Below, one piece after another: positions 38,276 through 46,207 of a DNA stretch of 64,000 bases. This DNA comes from an uncultured Paracoccaceae bacterium (lineage in GTDB: Bacteria > Pseudomonadota > Alphaproteobacteria > Rhodobacterales > Rhodobacteraceae): contig CALSOO010000004.1 in NCBI GenBank assembly GCA_943787985.1, positions 372,001 to 436,000 on the forward strand. Reading direction: 5' to 3'. The notes below the pieces were generated by a model. That model saw only the letters and a program-made list of their open reading frames with translations, had not been told where the DNA came from and did not search any database. The position numbers and the translations under genes are program-made. The first letter of the stretch is position 1, and the number at the start of each line of letters is the position of its first letter.

Positions 38276-39519
38276 TCAGGCTGCTTTGGCCTGATCGTCT
38301 TTGAGTTCATGGATGGAAGCCGCCAGTTTGGCGATTTCGCGACGCAGCGGGTTTTTGGGTGCTGATGTGGCCAACGGCAATGCCGTGGTCCGCACCTTGC
38401 GTGATTGGCTTGCCACCGTCGGGCAGTTGCAAATCAATAGAGATATCAAGGCTTTCTGCCATCCGTTTGATCCGGCTTTTGCCGCTCAAATCAGTGAATT
38501 TCGGCGCACGGTTCATCACATAGCGCAGTTTTTCAATCGGCAACTCTTCGGATTGAAGAGCGCGTTTGAAGCGCATCGTGTTCTGGGCCGACCGCATGTC
38601 CAGCTCAGATCGTTGCGAAATACACATGGGCACAGTGCAGGACGGTTTCGGACCATTGCACAAGGGTGGACGGCATATCGATGACCACATAGTCAAACTG
38701 GCTGCGTGCCATGTCCAGAACGCGCTGAATGTCTTCGGGCGAAATGAGGTCAAGAGGCAGCATATCGTCGGGTGCGGTCAGCACCTGCAGTTTGTCTTCA
38801 TAGGTCAAAAGCGCCTGTGAAAACATTTCTTCGTCCATGCTTTCGGTGTCCGACAGCATTTCATAAACGACATCGCGTCGCGCAAGGTCCAAGGAAGGTA
38901 GAGATCGCACCGAACTGCAAATCAAGATCCAGTAAACAGACGCTTGGTGCTGCGTCGCCGTCGATGGATGCCAGTTCCCAGGCCAGATTGACGGCCAGAG
39001 TGGTGCACCTGTGCCGCCGGCAAAGCCCGTGGCACACGATGACGGCCCCCTGTTTGTCGCTGCCTGATTTCAGTTGCGGACCAGCGGTTTCAACCTTTTG
39101 GGCGCGTCCTTTGCTTGGACGCGATCGATGGCTTGCTGCAATTCGCCTTCTGGAAGCGGGTAGGGGACGAATTCATCCGCTCCTTTGCGCAATAAGGAGT
39201 GCAAGGACGCAGGAGTGACATCTTCTGCGATCAAGATGACCTTGATATTGCGCGCTTTGGCTTGCGAGATGATTTCGCCCATCAAGACCAGATTGTCTTC
39301 ATCGGCGTCATCCATCGCCAGTGCCACAAACTCCATTGATTCGGCTTCGGGTTGCCCGAAGAAGGCCAAGGCCTCGGCGAATCCCAGATCACCCCAGCTT
39401 TCTCCCATGGCGGTTTCCATGTCTTCGATCAGCAGATCAAAGTTTTGCACATCGCGGCTGACGGTGCAGGCCACGATGGGGGCAGTTTCTGGTTGCGGCA
39501 TAACACTACTCATTGCCAA
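38276..39519 (-). pseudogene. cpaE: Tad pilus localisation protein CpaE (TadZ), frameshifted
   Basis: CpaE/TadZ is a ParA/MinD-like protein that places the pilus at the pole. The first 149 residues, a receiver-like domain, are in one frame (PIVACTVSRDVQNFDLLIED to KGADEFVPYPLPEGELQQAI). Broken frames then supply a P-loop of the deviant type (CGGTGATTLAVNL), DLARRDVVYEMLSDTESMDEE, FDYVVIDMPSTLVQWSETVL and the tail RREIAKLAASIHELKDDQAK. The stop is at 38276-38278. Frame changes cluster at 38900-39070 and near 38600 and 38360. Confidence 0.85.
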
Positions 39520-39704
39520 ATCGTCCTTTTTTCAGGGGCTTGGCGAATGAGGTTGATTTGGGGCTTTAACCCAATTTTAACCCGCTCGCCGCGCCCACGT
39601 CCGACCGTTCTGGTCAGACACACGTGTCCTATTGGAGAGACATTCGCAGGGAACTTGGGCGAGATTGGGGCCAAAAAACTCCAATTGTTGGGTTTTATGA
39701 CACG

Positions 39705-39726
39705 GTAAGGGGGAAGTCCCCCTTAC
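39705..39726 (-). terminator. Perfect 10-bp hairpin at the end of the OmpA-like gene
   Basis: GTAAGGGGGA (39705-39714) pairs with TCCCCCTTAC (39717-39726) across a 2-base loop, overlapping the stop codon of the OmpA-like gene. No U tract follows, so it may dampen but not stop transcription into cpaE. Confidence 0.5.
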
Positions 39727-40406
39727 TGTTCAGTACGCAGGTCGGCACCTTTGATGCCTTCGAGCTGTGATGGTGGCACGGCGCTGTTAACGTAATCACG
39801 ATAAATGATTTGTGCGTATTTGCCGTCGAGCACGTTCTGGTGCGTGTTCACGAAGCCGGTGACTTCGGTCACGGTGCGACGATTGCGCCGCTCACGACCT
39901 TGGGTAACGATCAGCGGCTGTGTTTCACCAAACGAGGTGACCGCCTCAAGACGCTTGCGGCTGATTCCCTGAGTCGTCAGGAAATGCACAACGGCATTTG
40001 CACGCTGCTGGCCCAATCGCTTGTTGTAGGTATTCCCACCAACCGCGTCGGCATGGCCGTATACGCGAAAGCGGACTTCCGGAAATTGTTTGATCCAGCG
40101 GGCCTGCTCACGCAAAGTATCGCGTGCACCTGCATCCAGTTGCGCCGAATTAAACGCAAAGTTCACAGTTGTAAGGACCTCAGTTGAAAAGCGGTTCGCA
40201 AGATCGAATGTATGCTGGCGCTCGCCTGTCAGAACGAGGGTGTTGTTCAGCGTTGCGTTGCCAAAATCACCTGTGTCTGTCAGCGCACCTGCTTCGCGGT
40301 AAAACTGGGTGTAGACTGGGTCACTGCTGGGCGCGCATGCGGCGACCATCCCTAAAAGGGCAGCCATTCCAGCTATTTGTCGCGTGTTTCGCATGATCAC
40401 TCGCAT
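39723..40406 (-). CDS. OmpA-family lipoprotein of the Tad locus
   Basis: From ATG 40406 the product is 227 residues (224 from ATG 40394). A signal peptide ends in the lipobox VAAC of AALLGMVAACAPSSD. The C-terminal OmpA domain has VNFAFNSAQLDAGARDTLRE, FRVYGHADAVGGNTYNKRLG and QQRANAVVHFL, with the peptidoglycan-binding Asp and Arg residues. It sits between cpaC and cpaE, where cpaD is found in Caulobacter. It probably anchors the secretin to the cell wall, an inference from position and fold. Confidence 0.85.
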   Translation of the reverse strand: MRVIMRNTRQIAGMAALLGMVAACAPSSDPVYTQFYREAGALTDTGDFGNATLNNTLVLTGERQHTFDLANRFSTEVLTTVNFAFNSAQLDAGARDTLREQARWIKQFPEVRFRVYGHADAVGGNTYNKRLGQQRANAVVHFLTTQGISRKRLEAVTSFGETQPLIVTQGRERRNRRTVTEVTGFVNTHQNVLDGKYAQIIYRDYVNSAVPPSQLEGIKGADLRTEQ

Positions 40407-40410
40407 TGTA

Positions 40411-41851
40411 TCAGTCCAGTACATAGCCATATGACCCAGAGAAGTCCTGTTTGGCAACCTCTCCGGCAGCACCCTTTTTAGGAGTGCGTGTACCAGCGGC
40501 AGTTCGGCCATAAAGGAACAGGTCTTTTTCGGTCGGCGGTTTGATGCGGTCTGTCGGCAAGGCCAAAGCTTCGCCGCGCGTTGGGGAAACCAGGTGTGCT
40601 GTGATAATGATCACCAATTCGGTCTGGCTGCGTTGGTAGCTGGCCGAGCGGAAGAGGGCGCCCAAAACCGGCACATCACCAAGCCATGGCAATTGAGAGT
40701 TGCTGTCGGTGAAGTCGTCTTGCAACAAACCGGCAATCGCAAAGCTTTCGCCGTCGCGCATTTCCACAGTTGTGGATGTTTCGCGGCGTGAGAAGGCGTC
40801 GATTTGGAAACCGTTCACGGAAAAGCCGTTGTTCGGGTCAATTGCTGAAACTGCGGCTTCAAGCTCGAGGTTGATCAGATCTTTGTCCACAACGCGGGGG
40901 ATAAAGTTCAATTCGACGCCGAAAGGTTTGAATTCAACTGTAATCGCGCCGTTGTCTTGGCTAACGGGCACAGGATATTCGCCACCCGCAAGAAACTTGG
41001 CTTCCTGACCGGAAAGGGCGACCAGATTGGGTTCCGCCAATGTGCGGACAACGCCTTTGGTTTCAAGGGCTTCGAGCAAAAGCGCCACTTGGGTGGAGCC
41101 TGCGTTAAAGCCAAAGACGATCGCGCCGTTGTTGGTGTTGGTGGCAGGAATGTTCCCGCCCAAGCTGGTCCCGACACCGCCGGAAGAGTTGTTTGTACCA
41201 GATCCGCCATTCACGCCCACACTACCACCCAAAAGGGCGCCGCTGAGGGACAAAGAAGAGCTGAGTGATTTGGAAACTGTGCGCTGCATCTCTGCAAAAC
41301 GTACTTTCAGCATCACTTGTTGGATGCCGCCCACGCTCATCAGGTTCGAGACCCGCTCTGGTGCGTAACGTTCGGCAAGATCCAAGCGCGCGTTGTAAGC
41401 GTGAACTGCTGGACACGATACCGGACAACACGATGCCATCGTTGGCTGTACGCACTTCGATTTTCTCGCCCGGAAGGATCTGGCGCAATCGCTCTTTGAA
41501 TTCGGAAATATCTGCGGCAACGCGCACATCGACGTTTGTGATCAATTTACCGGCCGCGTCCAACAACGTCAGCGTTGTCAGGCCCGGCGCCTTGCCCAAA
41601 ACATAGATGGTTCGGTCCGACAAAGACGAAATATCCGCAATGCCCGGGTTTGCGATGCTCAGTTCCGCAAAGGGAACGTCGCTTTCAACCACAACGGCGC
41701 GGTTCATCGGAACATCCAATGTTCGGGATGTGCCTTTTTTGACCACGCGCAAGTTATTTGCAGCCGCATCCGTGGATAAAACCACGGCAATCGGGGATGC
41801 AGTCAAGGTCAGCCCCAAGAGGGCCGCTTTCAGAAATCTATCAATTTTCAT
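40411..41851 (-). pseudogene. cpaC: Tad outer-membrane secretin CpaC (RcpA), one frameshift
   Basis: CpaC forms the outer-membrane channel for the Flp pilus. The N-terminal frame (from ATG 41851) has a signal peptide ending near STDAAANN, the BON/N0 domain (MNRAVVVESDVPFAELSIAN) and VLSGIVSS. The C-terminal frame has LMSVGGIQQVMLKVRFAEMQ, the secretin core VRTLAEPNLVALSGQEAKFL, GGEYPVPV, and GDVPVLGALFRSASYQRSQT with ELVIIITAHLV. The total is about 480 residues. The break is near 41390-41415 and is probably a sequence error. The stop lies 5 bases from the OmpA-like start. Confidence 0.9.
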
Positions 41852-42042
41852 GTGACCTGCCTTTTGTGATCACGCCTCAGAACTGGGTCTTTTTGCCCAC
41901 ATTTTCTGAACCATGCGCCAATTCGAGATTTATTGCAAGAATCAATGACTTCGACGGGGTTGCGAATGTGGATAAAGGGCAACAGACGCGAAACGCAAAA
42001 AGTGCCGCCCAAGGGCGACACTTTGTAAGTCTCTGAATTGTA

Positions 42043-42903
42043 TTAGTTTGTGCAAGGAATTGGAATTGCCAGAACCTCTGCGCCGCGGCGGGTCCGAATT
42101 GTACAAACACGCTCTTTTTCGACTTGAACCTTAACCTCTTCGGTTTTGATCCCCAGTAAAGACTTCTGGTTTACTTCAATGGCACCGGCCACTGTGTCAT
42201 CGTCAGCACCAACCAAAGAGAGGGAAAGGGACCCGGTCGATTGTGCCTGAGCCAGTGCTGCGACTTGGTTCGGGAGCAACGCGACAGTCACTGTCCGTGC
42301 GATGATTGTTCCGTCCATGTCGCCGGCAGCGGTTTGGTCGATGGCGATCAGTTGAATACCAGGTTCGATAAGTTTGGTAATCTCGGTACTGTCACGATTG
42401 GAACCAGAACCCTCTACACGGCCTGTCCAGTAGACATCAACACGGTCACCCGGGCGCAAAAAGCCCGACACACCAGAGGCCACATCAACACGAAGAGCAA
42501 AGGCGCGCATACCGCGCTCGAGGCGGGCCGTCAGGCCAGCTTCCTCGCCAGGTTCTGTGACTTTGATTGCCATGATCGCTTCGTCTTTTTCCATGGCACG
42601 CAAAACGACACGGTGATCAGGTTGGCCGTCAGGGAATAAGGTACCATCATCAAGGAATGTGCCTTCCGGGATGGCGTTTTCAGGCCAACTCACCAAGCGC
42701 ACGTCTTCAGTTGTCAGGGGCTCCCCGTATTTCAGGGTCCGCTCGGCGACAAATACGTTTACCGTCGGGATCGCTTCCACACGTGCCGCGCGTTCTCGCG
42801 CAAGCTCGTTTTGGTAGGCACCGATATAGTTTTTGGCCATATACACAGCGCCCCCAGCGAGTACGACACCCACCAAAAGAACAAGCCCAAATACCATACG
42901 CAT
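42043..42903 (-). CDS. cpaB: Tad pilus assembly protein CpaB (RcpC)
   Basis: The 286-residue product has one N-terminal helix (VFGLVLLVGVVLAGGAVYMA) and a periplasmic SAF domain (VNVFVAERTLKYGEPLTTED, PGDRVDVYWTG). The C-terminal RcpC part contains TVTVALLPNQVAALAQA. CpaB is a periplasmic factor that works with the CpaC secretin and may bind peptidoglycan. The frame is intact. A 191-base gap separates it from cpaC. Confidence 0.92.
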   Translation of the reverse strand: MRMVFGLVLLVGVVLAGGAVYMAKNYIGAYQNELARERAARVEAIPTVNVFVAERTLKYGEPLTTEDVRLVSWPENAIPEGTFLDDGTLFPDGQPDHRVVLRAMEKDEAIMAIKVTEPGEEAGLTARLERGMRAFALRVDVASGVSGFLRPGDRVDVYWTGRVEGSGSNRDSTEITKLIEPGIQLIAIDQTAAGDMDGTIIARTVTVALLPNQVAALAQAQSTGSLSLSLVGADDDTVAGAIEVNQKSLLGIKTEEVKVQVEKERVCTIRTRRGAEVLAIPIPCTN

Positions 42904-43073
42904 TTTATCACCTCATTTATACATTTCGGGACATAGCCATCCCGGATTTAGTTGGTATTAGAATTCCACTGAAATGTGGCATAAAAACGGTCGTTGCACG
43001 GAGCTTTTGCGGCGTTTTGCGCGCGGCCCTGAATGCAAACGATGCGCCCGCATCAGGTGAGGGCGCATTCGGT

Positions 43074-43259
43074 TTAATTCGTGAAGGGGGCCCAGTCGGA
43101 CAGCATTGTCGTCACGGAACCGGCAAGGACCAGCGCACTTGAGCCCATCGTTGCAATGATGAATGCGGCCATGGCGACGATGCCTGCACACAATACAACC
43201 CAATCAACAGTGACTGCGCCGTCTTCATCTTTTAAAAAGCGTTTTATTCTCTGAAACAT
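43074..43259 (-). CDS. flp: Flp-type type IVb pilin (copy 2, cpaB-proximal)
   Basis: From ATG 43259 the product is 61 residues, a short basic leader MFQRIKRFLKDEDG followed by AVTVDWVVLCAGIVAMAAF. CpaA is expected to cut after the Gly, leaving a mature pilin with a hydrophobic assembly helix and a short tail ending SDWAPFTN. Positions 5 and 6 of the mature form are Asp-Trp, where many Flp pilins have Glu-Tyr. It shares the KDEDGAVTVDWVVL block with the other pilin, but the rest differs. Confidence 0.85.
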   Translation of the reverse strand: MFQRIKRFLKDEDGAVTVDWVVLCAGIVAMAAFIIATMGSSALVLAGSVTTMLSDWAPFTN

Positions 43260-43360
43260 AATATTCCCCGTTGATGTCGAAAGTGCGAGGGCTTGAGGTA
43301 CACTAAGGGCCACATCCAGCATCCTGGATGCGGCCCCGCGCGTTTCAAGCTAGGCTAACC

Positions 43361-43543
43361 TTAGAGGTTAGGGTCTTGCTTGCCCAAGAATGTGTCTGTG
43401 TCGGCTGTCAGCTCAGTCGCACCGGTTTCGATGGATGAGTAAGCTGCAACGGCCAGGCCAACAACTGCGGCGGTCAGAACAACCCAGTCAACTGTTACGG
43501 CGCCGTCTTCGTCTTTGCGGAAGTTTTTGATAAATTTCATCAT
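43361..43543 (-). CDS. flp: Flp-type type IVb pilin (copy 1, first gene of the locus)
   Basis: From ATG 43543 the product is 60 residues. The leader MMKFIKNFRKDEDG precedes AVTVDWVVLTAAVVGLAVAA and an acidic, Thr-rich tail ATELTADTDTF. GGAGGGA immediately upstream is a strong ribosome-binding site, fitting an abundant structural pilin. It is presumably the major subunit of the Tad fibre, cleaved by CpaA after the Gly. The next ATG (43540) is an equal start candidate. Confidence 0.87.
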   Translation of the reverse strand: MMKFIKNFRKDEDGAVTVDWVVLTAAVVGLAVAAYSSIETGATELTADTDTFLGKQDPNL

Positions 43544-43908
43544 GGTAGTGTCCCTCCAAAGGATCAGTGTGTTTTCATTGTTTACCCCGTCGTCCGTAGC
43601 GGCTCGTTCTCTCATTTGAACCTGTCCGACTTGGTATGAACATGTTTTGCACTTTGAATGAGGCATGAATTTGACAGCAAATGTGACTTTTGTATTAATT
43701 GCGGTGTCTGTCGCCGGTTTTGTGATAGATGTTTGAAAACATTGAAAAATTATTTGTTAAAAACTATTCCGTTACTGTTTACGGGCCTTTAAGGTTTGCA
43801 ATTGTGGCGCTTTCGCCATGATCTGGGCCCGATTGGGTGGTCTCAAGGCGTATTTTCTGCGATATTCTCCCCAACAAACGTATAAAAACTCAATGTCGGG
43901 CAGGCATA
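43544..43908. other. AT-rich divergent intergenic region between flp and the lytic transglycosylase gene
   Basis: These 365 bases are non-coding and richer in A and T than their surroundings. They must carry the promoter of the Tad locus (minus) and that of the transglycosylase gene (plus). I see no convincing minus-strand -35/-10 pair and no obvious operator repeat; a plus-strand candidate is listed separately. Confidence 0.6.
43671..43698 (+). promoter_or_regulatory. Candidate sigma-70 promoter toward the lytic transglycosylase
   Basis: TTGACA (43671-43676), a 16-base spacer and TATTAA (43693-43698) match the housekeeping consensus well. The transcript would have a leader of about 200 bases before ATG 43909. 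Confidence 0.45.
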
Positions 43909-44721
43909 ATGCGAAAGATATATCCACTTGCAGCGCTTTTTTGCGCTTTGATCGGGACTTCTGTGGGCGCAGACACGCCCAAACCCTTTCCTGAGTTCTC
44001 GGCAAAGCGTGTGAAGCCCCCAAAATCCGGATCCTCCAAGCGCATAGCGATTCAAATTGACCCCGCAGCGCAGCCCGCCGCTCCGGCACCTTCTTCTGCG
44101 GGGCAAAAGAGCGCGTCCAAAGCTCCCAACGCTCCGGTGGGCAGTTATGACTGGTTTTGGGCCAAAGTATCTCCTGATGCGGCAAAGTCGGGTCCGGGGC
44201 GTTTAGAGGTCGCAATGCGCGCTCTTGCAGCGAACGGGGGGGTGGCCAGCCCACGCCTGCAGCACATGCAATCCATGGCCAAAGCCAATGGAATAGACAT
44301 TTTGAAATCCACGATCGGGACCGAAGTATCGCCTGCCTTGGTTTTGGCGGTGATGGCTGTTGAGTCTGCTGGTGATCCAAAGGCGGAAAGCCGTGCGGGG
44401 GCCCAAGGCTTGATGCAGTTGATGCCGGCCACAGCCGCGCGCTTTGATGTTCTGGACAGCTTTCAGGCCGAGCAGAACATTTCAGGCGGGGTGAAATACC
44501 TCAACTGGTTAATGCAAGAGTTCAAGAGCGACCCGATTTTGGTATTGGCCGGATATAACTCGGGGGAGGGGAACGTGCGCAAACATGGTGGCGTGCCACC
44601 TTTTGCCGAAACCCGCGATTACGTGCCTAAAGTACTGGCCGCTTTTCAAGTCGCACGCGGACTATGTGTGACTCCGCCACAACTGATTTCAGATGGATGC
44701 GTTTTTACGACGATGAAGTGA
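43909..44721 (+). CDS. Lytic murein transglycosylase (SLT domain)
   Basis: The 270-residue exported protein has a signal peptide LAALFCALIGTSVGAD. A Pro/Ala-rich linker (about 35-75) and a C-terminal SLT catalytic domain follow. That domain has the catalytic glutamate in LAVMAVESAGDP, the AGAQGLMQLMPATAARF block, NISGGVKYLNWLM and VLAGYNSGEGNV. It cuts peptidoglycan between N-acetylmuramic acid and N-acetylglucosamine. Transcribed away from the Tad locus, it could open the wall for pilus assembly, though general turnover is equally possible. ATG 43909 is chosen over 43837 because it opens the signal peptide. Confidence 0.88.
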   Translation: MRKIYPLAALFCALIGTSVGADTPKPFPEFSAKRVKPPKSGSSKRIAIQIDPAAQPAAPAPSSAGQKSASKAPNAPVGSYDWFWAKVSPDAAKSGPGRLEVAMRALAANGGVASPRLQHMQSMAKANGIDILKSTIGTEVSPALVLAVMAVESAGDPKAESRAGAQGLMQLMPATAARFDVLDSFQAEQNISGGVKYLNWLMQEFKSDPILVLAGYNSGEGNVRKHGGVPPFAETRDYVPKVLAAFQVARGLCVTPPQLISDGCVFTTMK

Positions 44722-44723
44722 CC

Positions 44724-45764
44724 TCAGACGTGCATGTTTTCATGTGCAGGTACATCAATTGCGATAAAGCTGCCAGCTGCCCCGCGGTTGAGTTGCAAAG
44801 TGCCTTCTAGCCCCTCGATCAGACCATTCACAATCCGTCCACCGACAAAGGTTGCATCAGGCCATTCCATATCCTGAGGCAGGCCAACGCCGTCGTCCGA
44901 CACAATCAGGCGCAATCCGCCCCCGCTGAGGGTGGACATGCGCACTTCGACCAACCCTTGATCCAGCCTGTCGAATGCGTGTTGAAATGCATTGCTGACC
45001 AGCTCTGAAAGGACCAAACCCACCCGGGTGGCTGTTTCTACGGGGACCTGCAACGGTTCGATTTGCAGATTGAGGCGTATACCGGCGCGTCCTTCCGAAT
45101 GTGCGATCGCAGAGGTGATACGAGACAGGAGGCTGCCCAATTGAATCCGGTCGCCTTCATGCTGGGCATCTGCCAGCGACATCTCTTCGTAGAGCAGTTG
45201 CAAAATCTCGACGCGACGCGACAACGCCGCGAAATCTTCGGGAACAGAAGTCACGGTTGATTGTTTGCGGATCATCCCGATGATCATGGACAGATCAGAT
45301 TGCACACGGTTTTGGATTTCAACCATCTGCGCATCGGCCAGCGCAATCGAGGTCGATACGTCTTTGGGTTTGAGTTCTTTTTGAATGCTCATGTAGAACT
45401 GTGTCTGGCCCTCAGTGTCGAGGATCGGTGACACAATCAGGCGGTTCATAAAAGGCTCGCCATTGGCGCGGTAGTTCAGGATGTCCTGGGTTATGCTTTC
45501 TTCGTTTTCCAAGCCTAAGCGGATGCTATCAACGTCGTTGATGTTGGTTTGCTCGCCTTGCAGAAACCTGCAGTTGCGTCCGATGACTGCGCTGCGGGCA
45601 TATCCCGTCACGCGGGTGAACTCCTGATTTACGTAGACAATGGGGTTGTCTGCCAAATGAGGGTTGGTGATGAGGATCGGCACACGCGCATTGGTAAATC
45701 TGCTGAAACTGTGTTGTTCTGAAAAACCGGAGTCCAAGTTGTCATGCATGATTGTCGCATCCAA
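44724..45764 (-). CDS. LOV-domain photoreceptor with HisKA_2/HWE-like kinase module lacking the usual histidine
   Basis: In this 346-residue soluble protein, residues about 25-130 are a PAS/LOV domain with the full flavin-binding set. The adduct-forming Cys65 is in GRNCRFLQG, and Asn97, Asn107 and Gln128 are in LNYRANG, FMNRL and SIQKEL. A helical segment aligns with the HisKA_2/HWE dimerisation helix, but EIQNRVQSDL replaces EI-H-HRVKNNL, so position 152 is Asn, not His. The ATPase domain keeps its N box (ELVSNAFQHAF) and G1 box (SDDGVGLP). It probably senses blue light; the output is unclear. It converges on the lytic transglycosylase with a 2-base gap. Confidence 0.85.
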   Translation of the reverse strand: MDATIMHDNLDSGFSEQHSFSRFTNARVPILITNPHLADNPIVYVNQEFTRVTGYARSAVIGRNCRFLQGEQTNINDVDSIRLGLENEESITQDILNYRANGEPFMNRLIVSPILDTEGQTQFYMSIQKELKPKDVSTSIALADAQMVEIQNRVQSDLSMIIGMIRKQSTVTSVPEDFAALSRRVEILQLLYEEMSLADAQHEGDRIQLGSLLSRITSAIAHSEGRAGIRLNLQIEPLQVPVETATRVGLVLSELVSNAFQHAFDRLDQGLVEVRMSTLSGGGLRLIVSDDGVGLPQDMEWPDATFVGGRIVNGLIEGLEGTLQLNRGAAGSFIAIDVPAHENMHV

Positions 45765-46192
45765 GACGGTTCGGTGTCGCGGTCAAAGTCGTGAGGTGGG
45801 CTGTGCACAGCAACAGTTTGATATCACTGCATCTCCCATCGCCACAGGCCATGGATCGACTTCCATAGACAAAGTTCATTGCGCTTCCCCGGTCTGTTCC
45901 TTTCGTACGGCAAGGACGAAAGCTAGGCCAAATTTGTCATGTTCCAACCCAGTGTTGCACTGGAGTTTTGGGCAAGGCGGACCTCGCGTCAAGCTTTTAT
46001 GAAGTTGCGCGCAAGCTCTGTCAATTTCCCACGACAAAAGACGCGGCTCAACAGAGTGATTGAGTGGGGGACGCTATGATCCCCTTACAAAATAGGGGTT
46101 GCGGGTACAGGAGCGCTTCAGGGGTATTGCACTATAGTGCACCCCTGAATGTGCCCACCAACCTTTGCGGCATCGGCAAAGAAAGCTTTCGC
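45765..46192. other. Intergenic region between topA and the LOV gene
   Basis: No gene is supported in these 428 bases. The left part must contain the LOV gene promoter on the minus strand. The right part carries two strong hairpins listed separately and a weaker CCCCT/AGGGG stem at 46081-46098. No tRNA fold was found. Confidence 0.55.
46117..46149. other. Strong long hairpin with palindromic core
   Basis: TTCAGGGGT (46117-46125) pairs with ACCCCTGAA (46141-46149) around ATT plus the self-complementary GCACTATAGTGC (46129-46140). It could be a terminator stem, a protein-binding palindrome or part of a small RNA. Confidence 0.5.
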
Positions 46193-46207
46193 TTACTCTT
46201 TCTTTGC
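46176..46207 (-). terminator. Inverted repeat spanning the topA stop codon
   Basis: GCAAAGAAAG (46176-46185) and CTTTCTTTGC (46198-46207) form a perfect 10-bp stem with a 12-base loop at the 3' end of topA. There is no U tract after it. Confidence 0.4.

Noticed and set aside
30230..41415. Programmed ribosomal frameshifting in the helicase and Tad genes
   Set aside because: The breaks lack slippery heptamers with downstream structures at consistent places, occur several times per gene, and affect unrelated genes in the same style, which fits sequence error better.
43837..43908. Upstream extension of the lytic transglycosylase
   Set aside because: The added residues would precede the signal peptide, and the ATG at 43909 opens a normal one.
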